The notes: generated by a model not told the origin, from the letters alone. A stretch of 64,000 nucleotides of DNA from Flavobacteriales bacterium (GCA_013204105.1 JABMOM010000023.1:16689-80688), one strand, 5' to 3'. Shown: positions 1 through 8,069, counted from the stretch's first letter. Made by a program: numbers and translations.

Positions 1-551
1 TTTCTCAACACCACCCTTACCAAGTCAATATTGGGCGGTGAGTTGGTACCATTGTCGATGTCAAAACTGTCGAGTCCAGTAGGGGAGAGTACCTCTAGAG
101 ATACAGCCTGCCAATCGTTGTTTGAGAAGGGCGTTGTCACATAGTTTGCAACCAGGGTATCATTCGAGATGTTTGAATCCAGGGTATACTGCACGACTCC
201 GAAAACGGAATGCGACATGCTAGTGTCTGGAAACTGATGCAATGAGGCGGATCCGAAATTATGGTAGAGACTATCTCCTGGCGATAAATCCGACGCGAGT
301 TCAAGGGATGAAGAATAGATCGTCCCGTCTATCGATATCATAAAGTCGATGGTTTCACCGGCTTCTACTATTGACGAATCTGCATTCTCAACGGTCATGG
401 CCATGCTCGATCGCATACCCAACGGGATGGCGATTTGATCCGCTGAAAGGTGCACTTTGGTTACGGCAAGATCAATCGATTGCGCATTGCCAACCGAAGA
501 TGAAGCAGACATGATCAGCAATGTAAAGAGGGCCAGGTACAGGTTCTTCAT
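1..551 (-). CDS. Secreted repeat protein, partial (runs off window start)
   Basis: The reading frame opens with ATG at 551 and stays open to base 1, giving 183 residues of a longer protein. It begins with a clear signal peptide (MKNLYLALFTLL, cleavage probably after the GNAQ near residue 24), so it is exported. The end visible here (around NDWQAVSLEV and GLDSFDIDNG) matches the middle of the next gene downstream in coordinate order (672-1772: NDWAALSMAI, NLDGFDLDN), so the two are tandem paralogues. The missing C-terminus probably carries a T9SS sorting domain like its neighbour; that is inference. No catalytic motif is visible. The domains look like beta-sandwich repeats with threonine/serine/asparagine-rich strands. 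Function unknown. Confidence 0.8.
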   Translation of the reverse strand, partial: MKNLYLALFTLLIMSASSSVGNAQSIDLAVTKVHLSADQIAIPLGMRSSMAMTVENADSSIVEAGETIDFMISIDGTIYSSSLELASDLSPGDSLYHNFGSASLHQFPDTSMSHSVFGVVQYTLDSNISNDTLVANYVTTPFSNNDWQAVSLEVLSPTGLDSFDIDNGTNSPPNIDLVRVVLR

Positions 552-611
552 GGTGTGAAATTGATACGTGAAGTTACACATATAACTACGTGATTGCGGA
601 GGGGATGGTTG

Positions 612-650
612 GTACAAAAAAAAGAGGCTGACCCAAAGGCCAGCCTCTTT
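612..650 (-). terminator. Rho-independent terminator after the 672-1772 gene
   Basis: A perfect 10-bp stem (AAAGAGGCTG at 621-630 and CAGCCTCTTT at 641-650, 10-base loop) is followed on the minus strand by a run of eight T (complement of A616-A623, partly within the stem). It lies 21 bases past the stop codon of the minus-strand secreted protein gene, so it ends that transcript and separates it from its paralogue. Confidence 0.85.
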
Positions 651-671
651 CTAAGGATATTCCTAAATAGC

Positions 672-1772
672 TTACTGCTTAGAGAACTTCTTCACCTCCA
701 CGGCACCGTTGGTTTCGTCAGCAGCCTGGATAATGTATACACCACTCTTCTCATCGTTGAGTTGGATGTTTGCGTCTTCGGTAAGGTTCACGCTTCGAAC
801 AAGGCGTCCTTGCATGTCCATAACCGTAACTTCTGTTGGGTTTTCAACTCCTTCTACACGAATCGCGTCGATCATAGGAACCACCTTAAGCGTTGTTCCG
901 TTGAACTCCTCTGTACCCAAAGGCCAGTTAGAAGGTTGGAAGGGGTCATAGCTGTCGATGATCGTGAAGGACTCACAGGTAACATCATTGGAATCTACAT
1001 TGTCACCAACTTCATTTGCAATCACACAGAATGTATAGGTTCCTGAGTCTTGTGGAGTAGCAGGAATGATGCTTGCGTTGTTGACAATACGCGTGGTCTG
1101 CCCGCCAGGAGCAAGGTCACCGCTAAGAACACCTGAAACGTTCTGAGTATCACCATTCAAGGCGAGTTGGTAGTTCACTGCGTAGAAAGCAGGAAATGTG
1201 ATGCTGCTGTTATTTTGCAGGATCAGTACGACGCTATCGATATCAGGAACCGTGTTGGTCAAATTATCCAGGTCAAAACCATCCAAGTTGCTTGGGTTTG
1301 CGATGGCCATTGACAATGCAGCCCAATCGTTGTGTACAGCTGAAGAAACTGTGTAATCATCACAGTTTAGGTTATTGGCGGGGTTTGATTCGAGTGCGGC
1401 ATTGGTGAAGTAGGCACCTGCACAGATCTCATAGCTTGGCGTTGATGCCTCGAATGAGTATCCAGCTGTAGTGTATAGTGTGATTTCTCCTCCTGCGGGG
1501 AAGTCACCGTTGAATACCAAAGTGTCTGGTGCAATGAAGTAATTAGCATTCACTTGCACGGCGATCCAAATTTCAGATCCTGTAGGAATGATGTTGCTTC
1601 CATTATTCTTAATGGTAAAAAAGATGGGGGCGACCATGCTAGGGGGAATCTGGTTACTGCTGTTTGCGGCAGTGCCCACCTCAGAAATAGCGAGGTCATA
1701 GGTCTGTGCACTACTGATCCCTACGATCGAGCACATTACGATAAGTGAAAGAAGTCGAGTAAATATTCTCAT
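672..1772 (-). CDS. Secreted protein with T9SS C-terminal sorting domain
   Basis: A 366-residue protein with an N-terminal signal peptide (hydrophobic stretch to about residue 22, ending SSAQ). The middle, about residues 25-285, looks like two beta-sandwich modules of the CARDB or repeat type: each has an NN(G/S)S turn and a Cys close to its end. The last about 75 residues fit a type-A T9SS sorting domain, with MDMQGRLVRSV, an EKSGVYIIQ element and a basic KKFSKQ end. Such proteins are carried across the outer membrane by the type IX system and released or anchored at the surface. It has its own terminator. A paralogue lies directly downstream at 1-551. No enzyme motif is visible, so the role is unknown; adhesion or surface coating would be a guess. 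Confidence 0.85.
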   Translation of the reverse strand: MRIFTRLLSLIVMCSIVGISSAQTYDLAISEVGTAANSSNQIPPSMVAPIFFTIKNNGSNIIPTGSEIWIAVQVNANYFIAPDTLVFNGDFPAGGEITLYTTAGYSFEASTPSYEICAGAYFTNAALESNPANNLNCDDYTVSSAVHNDWAALSMAIANPSNLDGFDLDNLTNTVPDIDSVVLILQNNSSITFPAFYAVNYQLALNGDTQNVSGVLSGDLAPGGQTTRIVNNASIIPATPQDSGTYTFCVIANEVGDNVDSNDVTCESFTIIDSYDPFQPSNWPLGTEEFNGTTLKVVPMIDAIRVEGVENPTEVTVMDMQGRLVRSVNLTEDANIQLNDEKSGVYIIQAADETNGAVEVKKFSKQ

Positions 1773-1870
1773 GGTTTATGAATTTAAGGAACGTGCTTTT
1801 AAGACGAGGCGCGAAGTTAAAGGTTAGGCTTTGATCTTTAATTATCTGGGATGAAAAGTTTGGATTGACA

Positions 1871-2698
1871 CTAGAGTGGAGAACCACAGTGACGACAGAA
1901 CTTTGAGCCTTCTATGTGCCCCGTCAAGCCACAATTGTTGCAATGGGTGTTGCTCAGGTTGATGGATGCGCCTTCATTGCCCCGGATCATTTCCACGCCT
2001 ACTATTCCCGTGGGAACGGCAATGATGCCATAACCTAGAATCATTAAGATGACTGAAAAAAACTGGCCGAGATCTGTATTGGGGTGGATGTCTCCGAATC
2101 CAACCGTGGTCATCGTTACAATGGCCCAATAAACACTCCTTGGAATGCTGGTGAAGCCGTTCTCTCCTCCTTCTACGATGTACATGATCGTGCCCATGAT
2201 TACGGCTACGTTCAGCACGGCAAACAGGAATACACCAATTTTAGCTCTGCTGGCCTTCAATGAATTCCATAATGCATCCGCCTCATTCATAAAGCGAGCG
2301 ATCTTGAGCACCCTGAAAACCCGCATCAATCGGAAGATGCGAATGATCATCAGGTATTGGGAAGAGGTGATGACCAAGGCGAGGTAGGTAGGCAAAACCG
2401 ACAACAAGTCAATGACCCCATAAAAGCTCAGGGCATAGCCCAAAGGCTTTCTAGCCGTCCAGAGGCGTAAGCCATACTCTATACTGAAAACGAGGGTGAA
2501 GGCGTATTCTGCCCACATGAACCAAGGGCCGTAATCTTCTCGGAACGCGGTAATGCTTTCCAACATGACCACCACGGTGCTCAGCACGATGAGCCAAAGC
2601 AAGATGACATCAAAGTATTTTCCCGCAGGAGTATTCGTCCCGAAGATGATGACGTAGAGTTTGTTGCGAAGTAGTTTTTTATCCGGCTGGGTCTGCAT
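1871..2698 (-). CDS. Voltage-gated-type potassium channel with C-terminal zinc ribbon
   Basis: A 275-residue inner-membrane ion channel. It shows the six-helix Kv layout: S1-S3 helices, an S4 with regularly spaced arginines (RIFRLMRVFRVLK, residues about 119-131), a pore helix, and the potassium selectivity filter TVGFGD at about 198-203, then S6. After S6 there is a short tail ending in a CxxC...CxxC zinc ribbon (Cys at about 253, 256, 268, 271). The start was placed at ATG 2698, which overlaps the end of the DUF4159 gene by 20 bases; longer in-frame starts lie deep in that gene and would add a non-channel extension. It probably shares the rsmE-DUF4159 operon. Gating and physiological role cannot be read from sequence. 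Confidence 0.85.
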   Translation of the reverse strand: MQTQPDKKLLRNKLYVIIFGTNTPAGKYFDVILLWLIVLSTVVVMLESITAFREDYGPWFMWAEYAFTLVFSIEYGLRLWTARKPLGYALSFYGVIDLLSVLPTYLALVITSSQYLMIIRIFRLMRVFRVLKIARFMNEADALWNSLKASRAKIGVFLFAVLNVAVIMGTIMYIVEGGENGFTSIPRSVYWAIVTMTTVGFGDIHPNTDLGQFFSVILMILGYGIIAVPTGIVGVEMIRGNEGASINLSNTHCNNCGLTGHIEGSKFCRHCGSPL

Positions 2699-3359
2699 CG
2701 TTCGTAAATACGTATTGGATGATATTTGCGCCCATTTGAAGCGCTTCCCTGTGGTTTTCGCGGGTATCGTTATGGATCCTTGGATCTTCCCATCCGTCGC
2801 CGAGGTCGCATTCAAATGTGTAGAGACAAAGCAGTCGGCCTTCGTAGATTAGGCCAAATGCTTGTGGTCGCATATCCTCGTGCTCATGGATTTTCGGAAG
2901 TCCTTTTGCGAATTCGAATTGCTGATGAAAGATCGGATGCGAAGCGGGGAGTTCCATGAACTCAAGCTCTGGAAACACCTTTTTCATTTGAGGACGGATG
3001 TACGGGTCGATGCCGTAATTGTCATCGATGTGCAGAAATCCGCCGGCGATCAAATACTTCCGCAGGTTCTGAACCTCCTTATCTGAAAAGATCACGTTGC
3101 CGTGCCCAGTCAAGTGTACAAAAGGATAATTGAAAAGACTGCGATCTCCTACTTCCACGACCGCTTGCTCTGGGTCAATATTGGTCCCGAGTTCTGCGTT
3201 GCAAAATTCGACCAAGTTCGGCAGTGACGTCTCGATGTTGGCATACCAATCGCCTCCTCCGCCGTATTTGAGCAGCCCAATGCGATAGCCGTACTGCCCT
3301 TGAGCGACCGTCGCCAGCGACGTCAAAAGGATGGTCAGGAGCAGAAGGATTTGCTTCAT
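2679..3359 (-). CDS. DUF4159 domain-containing exported protein
   Basis: A 226-residue protein with a cleavable signal peptide (MKQILLLLTILL..ATVAQ), followed by a DUF4159 domain filling the rest. Family-typical features are the YGGGGDWY box near residue 35, HLTGHGN near 85 and a GGFLHIDDNYG stretch near 110, which resemble a glutamine-amidotransferase-like fold. DUF4159 proteins are widespread in Bacteroidota and have no proven activity. ATG 3359 is preferred because it gives a proper signal peptide; upstream in-frame starts would sit inside rsmE. It follows rsmE by 17 bases and overlaps the potassium channel gene, so the three are probably one transcript. Confidence 0.85.
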   Translation of the reverse strand: MKQILLLLTILLTSLATVAQGQYGYRIGLLKYGGGGDWYANIETSLPNLVEFCNAELGTNIDPEQAVVEVGDRSLFNYPFVHLTGHGNVIFSDKEVQNLRKYLIAGGFLHIDDNYGIDPYIRPQMKKVFPELEFMELPASHPIFHQQFEFAKGLPKIHEHEDMRPQAFGLIYEGRLLCLYTFECDLGDGWEDPRIHNDTRENHREALQMGANIIQYVFTNDADPAG

Positions 3360-3376
3360 GTGTCGAAAATAAGGTT

Positions 3377-4096
3377 TTAACCCCGCATCAATGCAGCGGC
3401 GATGACTACTGCAATTGCCGCGGTTTCCGTTCGCAGGCGTTTTTGTCCAAGGTCTAAACCATGACAACCAAGCGCATAGGCTCGGTTTACCTCTTCGGGA
3501 CTGAAGTCTCCTTCGGGACCAATAAGAAGTTGCATTGCTTCACCTGCGGGTACGGCAATCAAGTCGGTAATCGGACGCCGGGTGATCGCATCATGACAGT
3601 GAGCAATCCATGTGTTAGCTCCTGCATTTTGGATGAAAGCATCAAAGCGCTGGGGTTCTTCGATTACAGGAACCCACAGTGCCTTGCTCTGTTTCGCGGC
3701 ACTCAATGCAATGCGATCGAGTCGGTCCAAGCGCAATTTGGAACGTTCGGAGTGTTCAGAAAAGATTGGAACGATGCGGTCTACACCCACTTCAACGGCT
3801 TTTTCAATCACCCATTCGAAGCGCGCGATGTTTTTCGTTGGCGCAACGGCCAGGGTCAAGGAAGTGACAGGTGCCTCTGTGCGCTTGACCAGCTGTAGGT
3901 CACTTACCTCAAAGCGTTTCTTAGAAGGAAGTGCCTTCCCTTCGTAAAGGCCGCCTTTTCCGTCGACAACGTGCACGGGGTCTCCCAGTTGAATGCGAAG
4001 TACGCGTGCATGCTTCCCCTCTTCGCTGTCGAGCTCCACCGTGTTTCCTTCGGATGCGGAAGAAGAATAAAAGCGAGGTAAGTCCTGAATGCTCAT
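3377..4096 (-). CDS. rsmE: 16S rRNA (uracil(1498)-N(3))-methyltransferase RsmE
   Basis: A 239-residue SPOUT-class methyltransferase that uses S-adenosylmethionine to methylate U1498 in helix 44 of 16S rRNA. The N-terminal part (to about 70) is the PUA-like RNA-binding domain. The C-terminal SPOUT knot shows the diagnostic LLIGPEGDFSPEE motif and the ALGCHGLDLGQKRLRTETAA tract that forms the cofactor site. Length is normal for the family. ATG 4096 is chosen over a TTG at 4120 because it gives the usual family N-terminus and because a TACCTTCG promoter-like box sits only four bases before it. It heads the rsmE-DUF4159-potassium channel operon. Confidence 0.93.
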   Translation of the reverse strand: MSIQDLPRFYSSSASEGNTVELDSEEGKHARVLRIQLGDPVHVVDGKGGLYEGKALPSKKRFEVSDLQLVKRTEAPVTSLTLAVAPTKNIARFEWVIEKAVEVGVDRIVPIFSEHSERSKLRLDRLDRIALSAAKQSKALWVPVIEEPQRFDAFIQNAGANTWIAHCHDAITRRPITDLIAVPAGEAMQLLIGPEGDFSPEEVNRAYALGCHGLDLGQKRLRTETAAIAVVIAAALMRG

Positions 4097-4100
4097 AGGC

Positions 4101-4108
4101 CGAAGGTA
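4101..4108 (-). promoter_or_regulatory. Minus-7 box (TACCTTCG) abutting rsmE start
   Basis: On the minus strand the sequence reads TACCTTCG, one base off the Bacteroidota minus-7 consensus TAnnTTTG. Only four bases separate it from the A of the rsmE ATG at 4096, so a transcript started here would have no leader or almost none. No good minus-33 element was found. Confidence 0.4.
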
Positions 4109-4117
4109 GTGCGGAAA

Positions 4118-4144
4118 CAAAAAAGCCCCGCCATGCGGGGCTTT
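4118..4144 (-). terminator. Rho-independent terminator after pckA
   Basis: A perfect 10-bp stem (AAAGCCCCGC at 4122-4131, GCGGGGCTTT at 4135-4144) with a 3-base loop is followed on the minus strand by six T. It lies 19 bases past the pckA stop and upstream of rsmE, so it insulates rsmE from pckA transcription. Confidence 0.9.
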
Positions 4145-4163
4145 AATCTTTCATTGCTTTGGA

Positions 4164-5780
4164 TCAGGCTGTCTGTGCAATGTTGGGTGCAGCTGCCATG
4201 ATCTCATCGCTTGCGTCAGAGGCAAATATTTCGAAATTCTTCACGAATGCGTTTGCCAATGTATTCGCCTTCTTATCGTAGGCGGATTGATCTGTCCAGG
4301 TGTTTCGGGGATCCAAGATCGCCGCAGGTACGTCAGGGCAAGAAGTCGGCATGTTCAATCCGAATACTTCGTGTTCTTTGTAATCTACGTCGTTCAATTG
4401 TCCCGTCAATGCTGCTGTGATCATGGCACGCGTATACTTGAGTTTGATGCGTGATCCAACGCCATATTCACCGCCACTCCAGCCAGTATTGATCAGCCAG
4501 ATGTTTACGTTGTGCGCCTTCATTTTTTCGCCCAACATCTCCGCATACTTGGTAGGGTGCAGTGGTAGGAATGGGGCGCCGAAGCATGCTGAGAAGGTGG
4601 TTTGTGGCTCAGTTACTCCCTCCTCGGTTCCAGCAACTTTAGCGGTGTAACCAGAAATGAAGTGATACATCGCTTGACCAGGCGTCAACTTGGAAACGGG
4701 AGGTAGCACACCAAAGGCATCAGCCGTAAGGAAGAAGATGTTTTGAGGAATACCGCCGGATGAAGGCACTGCGATTCCTTCGATGTGATCGATGGGATAG
4801 CTTACTCTTGTGTTCTCGGTTTTCGAGCTGTTTTCGAAATCTACCTTGGTCGTTCCTTCAAACACTTCGATGTTTTCTAACAGGGCGCCAAACTTGATGG
4901 CCTTCCAAATCTCCGGTTCTTTCTCCTCTGTAAGGTCGATGCATTTCGCGTAACACCCGCCTTCAAAATTGAAGATGCCATTTTCGGTCCAGCCATGCTC
5001 ATCGTCTCCGATCAACGCGCGATTTGGATCTGCGGAGAGGGTCGTTTTTCCAGTACCAGACAAGCCAAAGAAAACGGCTGTATCACCATCCTTGCCCGTG
5101 TTGGCAGAGCAGTGCATGCTGAGCACGCCTTTGTCTTGCGGAAGCACATAGTTGAGAACGGTGAAGATGCCTTTCTTGATCTCGCCGGTATACCCAGAAC
5201 CACCGATCAATGCGATTTTACGCGTGAAGTCGAGGATGGAGAAATTGTGCTGGCGTGTCCCGTCGATCTCTGGAACGCCATGGAAATTGGGGAGACACAA
5301 GACGGTCCATTCCGGTTCGAACGTTTCGATCTCTTCGCCGGTAGGACGAATGAACATGTTGCTTGCGAAAATGCTGCTCCATGCAAATTCCGTGATGACG
5401 CGGATGTTCAACTTGTGTGCAGGGTCAGCACAAGCGATGCAATCGCGCACATATATGTCTCTGTTTTGTGTGTAAGCCTTCATGCGATTCATGAGGGGCT
5501 CAATGTGAGCGGGGTCGAAGGGAGTATTGAAGCTTCCTTCCCACCAAACAGTGTTTTCAGTGTTGGCGTCTTTCACGATGAACCTATCCTTGGGAGATCT
5601 TCCCGTAAATTCTCCAGTGTCAATCGCCAAAGCACCTGTTTCAGTGAGAAATCCTTCTCCTTGGAGGATCACATCTTCCACAAGTTCTGCGGGATCCACA
5701 TTCCAGTATGCGTTGCGTACGTTCCCTAAGCCGAAATCGGCAACTGAGGCGTTCTTAGCCTTTCTTCCGTATTCGTTCAT
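4164..5780 (-). CDS. pckA: Phosphoenolpyruvate carboxykinase (ATP)
   Basis: A 538-residue cytosolic enzyme that converts oxaloacetate and ATP to PEP, CO2 and ADP, the first committed step of gluconeogenesis; in some bacteria it runs in reverse. Motifs of the ATP-dependent class are all present: the substrate-site RSPKDRF near residue 61, the GxSGxGKTT P-loop at 239-247 and the kinase-2 LIGDDEHGW at about 256-264. Length is normal. It is monocistronic in this window: a strong terminator follows it and about 130 bases of non-coding sequence precede it. That leader holds four copies of TTTGTGA and a 20-bp tandem repeat, which suggests dedicated regulation. Confidence 0.96.
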   Translation of the reverse strand: MNEYGRKAKNASVADFGLGNVRNAYWNVDPAELVEDVILQGEGFLTETGALAIDTGEFTGRSPKDRFIVKDANTENTVWWEGSFNTPFDPAHIEPLMNRMKAYTQNRDIYVRDCIACADPAHKLNIRVITEFAWSSIFASNMFIRPTGEEIETFEPEWTVLCLPNFHGVPEIDGTRQHNFSILDFTRKIALIGGSGYTGEIKKGIFTVLNYVLPQDKGVLSMHCSANTGKDGDTAVFFGLSGTGKTTLSADPNRALIGDDEHGWTENGIFNFEGGCYAKCIDLTEEKEPEIWKAIKFGALLENIEVFEGTTKVDFENSSKTENTRVSYPIDHIEGIAVPSSGGIPQNIFFLTADAFGVLPPVSKLTPGQAMYHFISGYTAKVAGTEEGVTEPQTTFSACFGAPFLPLHPTKYAEMLGEKMKAHNVNIWLINTGWSGGEYGVGSRIKLKYTRAMITAALTGQLNDVDYKEHEVFGLNMPTSCPDVPAAILDPRNTWTDQSAYDKKANTLANAFVKNFEIFASDASDEIMAAAPNIAQTA

Positions 5781-5781
5781 A

Positions 5782-5852
5782 TTTGTGATTTGTGATTAAC
5801 TTAATATCGTGTGTTAAGCATTTGTGAACTGCGTTAACCGTTTGTGAACTGC
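5782..5852. repeat. Tandem TTTGTGA repeats in the pckA leader
   Basis: TTTGTGA occurs at 5782-5788 and 5789-5795 (back to back), then within two adjacent 20-bp direct repeats, 5813-5832 and 5833-5852, which match at 18 of 20 bases and share TTTGTGAACTGC. A fifth TTTGTGA lies at 5922-5928 in the end of the DUF423 gene. The array begins two bases upstream of the pckA ATG. The 20-bp period is close to two helical turns, as expected for a protein binding the same face twice, but a role in the mRNA is equally possible. Confidence 0.7.
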
Positions 5853-5912
5853 AAAGTTTGGCAATGATTTCTCGCCAAACCTTGATTTTCCTCAGATTTT
5901 ATACACAAAAAC

Positions 5913-6320
5913 TCACTTCTTTTTGTGAAGAATGAGTCGAGCTGCGTCGGCAAAGAGAAGGCTCCAGCCGCTTATCAAGAATAATCCGCCAATTGGCGTG
6001 ATCGGGCCCAACCATGAAATGTGGACGCCGAGTACCTCCTGGAGGTTGAGTAGATAGATCGAAAAGGAGAACAGCACGATCCCGATTCCAAACAAAGTGG
6101 TGATCCACTTTTCAAACTTGAGATGAAACGTGTGTCCTTTCATTGCGATGACGATAAGCGCCAGCGCATGGTACATCTGATAGCGCACGCCGGTTTCGAA
6201 GGATTGCAATTGTTCAGGAGAGAGGAGTCCCTTCAAACCATGGGCGCCAAAAGCACCGATGATTACCGCCGTGAGGGCAAAAAAGGAACCGAAAAGTAGA
6301 TGATAGGGCTTCACCTTCAT
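5913..6320 (-). CDS. DUF423 family inner-membrane protein
   Basis: A 135-residue protein with four predicted membrane helices and little else. The family-typical N-terminal GAFGAHGL motif (about residues 22-29), an ETGVRYQMYHALAL segment and a final helix ending in GWSLLF identify DUF423 (YgdD-like). Function unknown in all organisms. ATG 6320 gives the normal length. A TACCTTCG box at 6340-6347 lies 20 bases before the start. The stop codon falls in the loop of an 8-bp A/T hairpin (5904-5911 and 5920-5927), which lacks a proper T-run and is not called as a terminator. Confidence 0.88.
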   Translation of the reverse strand: MKVKPYHLLFGSFFALTAVIIGAFGAHGLKGLLSPEQLQSFETGVRYQMYHALALIVIAMKGHTFHLKFEKWITTLFGIGIVLFSFSIYLLNLQEVLGVHISWLGPITPIGGLFLISGWSLLFADAARLILHKKK

Positions 6321-6339
6321 GCGCTTTCGTTTGTGGATG

Positions 6340-6347
6340 CGAAGGTA
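6340..6347 (-). promoter_or_regulatory. Minus-7 box (TACCTTCG) before the DUF423 gene
   Basis: Minus strand TACCTTCG, one mismatch to TAnnTTTG, ending 20 bases before the ATG at 6320. It sits in the 60-base gap after the protease gene, so the DUF423 gene may have its own promoter. Confidence 0.35.
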
Positions 6348-6380
6348 AAAACGATACGAATAAGCAGGGCACTGTCTTTT

Positions 6381-8069
6381 CTATCGAAACGTCACCCCCA
6401 AGGATTTGATCACCTCGCTGGAAGGAATGCCAAAGCCGATGCCTTCCACGCCACCTCCGATGATCTTGGAAGTCACAATGCCAACCACTTGTCCGTACAT
6501 GTCAAACATTGGCCCCCCGCTGTTGCCGGGACTAATGCCCGCATCCGTTTGGATCATTTTTCGTCCGTCGATCAATCGGATGCCAGATACTACGCCTCGC
6601 GAAACCGATTGCGAGAGGTCTTCTTGCGCCGGTGTGCCAATCACAAGGATCTCTTCGCCCAAGTCGGGTTGGGTAGTGGTCATGGTCAAGTAAGGATATC
6701 CATCGCCGGGGACCTTCAATAAGGCAACATCGACGTCCACATCAATGCTTACCACCTCTGGCGTAAAGGAAAATCCATTCGCGAATTTGACTTTTAAGTC
6801 ATTGAAACCATCTACCACGTGTGCGTTGGTCATGATGTATCCATCTTCCGTCACGACGAACCCGCTGCCGTGTCCGGCATTGTTGAGGATGGTAACCACG
6901 GCATCCTTATGCTCCGCCGCAATCTCTGAAATGCCGTATAGCTTCTCTCTACTGTTCGATGACAATGCGACGCCGCTGGATCCGCTGCCTTCGCCTTCCT
7001 GATTCGCGGCAATCGGTGTAGAACCATCCTTTTTCATCAATTCTCTGAAGGCTGGATCCATACCCAAAGAATAAATGCTGTGTCGCAAGGCCCGATAGAC
7101 TGGTGTAGCTCCCCCATCGGCTTGTGCGCTTCCTTTGGATTTGATCGTTGTGAAGTATTCGATCTTCTTCGTCTTTGGGTGCAGCACCCGCCAAGTAGTT
7201 TCCAGTTCACAATCTGTATGGTACGAAGAGATCGTTTCCATGTAGATGTCATAATCGAGTCGTTTGATCTCTGCCTCAATGAGGTAAGATTCACGACCGG
7301 ATTGAGGCATCTCTTCGTTGAGGTTTCTCAGTCCTGGAATGTTCAGTCCAAGGTCGTTCATATCGTTATTGGCTTGTACTTGCAGATCTTCAAAGGACAC
7401 ATTCACTGATTGTTCCCAATTGATATCCGAGAATACGGTTCCCCGCTTGTTGTGCATGCCTCCGATCTTTGTGCCCGGATCTATCTTGATGTTTACCCGA
7501 TTTACCTGCGTGGTGATCACTTCATCGGGATTGAAAGGTGCTGGCAATTTGTAGAGCTCGACATTGACCTCTTTGTCGATACGATACATAGCACCTGTCA
7601 AGGCGTCCACGCCGAAAGGAATAGCTGGTATAAGCCAAGAGAAGCTGGCGGTCAAGAGTCCAATTGTAAATTGGGGTTCTTTATATTCTTCATACTCGAT
7701 TGGATCGCCAGGAATGGAATTATCGATATAAGTGGTTTTCTGTGAAGCCAGGACGATTCCGGTTAACATCGCAACAGGAAAAAGCACCATGTTGCCCCAC
7801 ACAAGAGGGTTGATACGGCGGGTGAAATCATACTCCACTTTCTCATATCCTTCCATCGCTACTTCTAAAGCGTGCCGTTTTTTACGTGAAAGTTTTACCG
7901 TTTCTCCGCTTTGCACTTCCATTTCATCGTCGATCAACAGCACTGCTTCGGGAACGTTGGTGTTGATACGTACACCTTGTTTTGATCCACTGATCAGGGT
8001 CGCACAAGAAGTAAGCAGGAAAGAGGTCATTAGAATCAATGCAGACAAAGCGAGGAATGGTAGTCTCAT
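6381..8069 (-). CDS. Lipoprotein with C-terminal trypsin-like (S1C) protease domain
   Basis: A 562-residue envelope protein. Residues 1-22 are a lipoprotein signal ending LLTSC with the lipidated Cys at 22. About 25-75 resembles a PEGA/surface-type module, then comes a hydrophobic stretch near 90-110 and a region of unknown fold to about 375. Residues about 380-562 are a HtrA/DegP-like protease domain with the full triad: His417 in TNAHVV, Asp447 in DVALLK and Ser517 in GNSGGP. No PDZ domain follows, unlike classic DegP. A Gly/Ser linker (about 358-370) joins the halves. It probably acts on the periplasmic side of the outer membrane in protein quality control, though its substrate is unknown. 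The lipoprotein-protease fusion is unusual. Confidence 0.88.
   Translation of the reverse strand: MRLPFLALSALILMTSFLLTSCATLISGSKQGVRINTNVPEAVLLIDDEMEVQSGETVKLSRKKRHALEVAMEGYEKVEYDFTRRINPLVWGNMVLFPVAMLTGIVLASQKTTYIDNSIPGDPIEYEEYKEPQFTIGLLTASFSWLIPAIPFGVDALTGAMYRIDKEVNVELYKLPAPFNPDEVITTQVNRVNIKIDPGTKIGGMHNKRGTVFSDINWEQSVNVSFEDLQVQANNDMNDLGLNIPGLRNLNEEMPQSGRESYLIEAEIKRLDYDIYMETISSYHTDCELETTWRVLHPKTKKIEYFTTIKSKGSAQADGGATPVYRALRHSIYSLGMDPAFRELMKKDGSTPIAANQEGEGSGSSGVALSSNSREKLYGISEIAAEHKDAVVTILNNAGHGSGFVVTEDGYIMTNAHVVDGFNDLKVKFANGFSFTPEVVSIDVDVDVALLKVPGDGYPYLTMTTTQPDLGEEILVIGTPAQEDLSQSVSRGVVSGIRLIDGRKMIQTDAGISPGNSGGPMFDMYGQVVGIVTSKIIGGGVEGIGFGIPSSEVIKSLGVTFR

Noticed and set aside
5904..5927. Hairpin CACAAAAA/TTTTTGTG at the DUF423 stop as a terminator
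   Set aside because: The stem is all A/T apart from two pairs and no T-run follows on the minus strand beyond TATAAAA; it may instead be part of the TTTGTGA repeat set.
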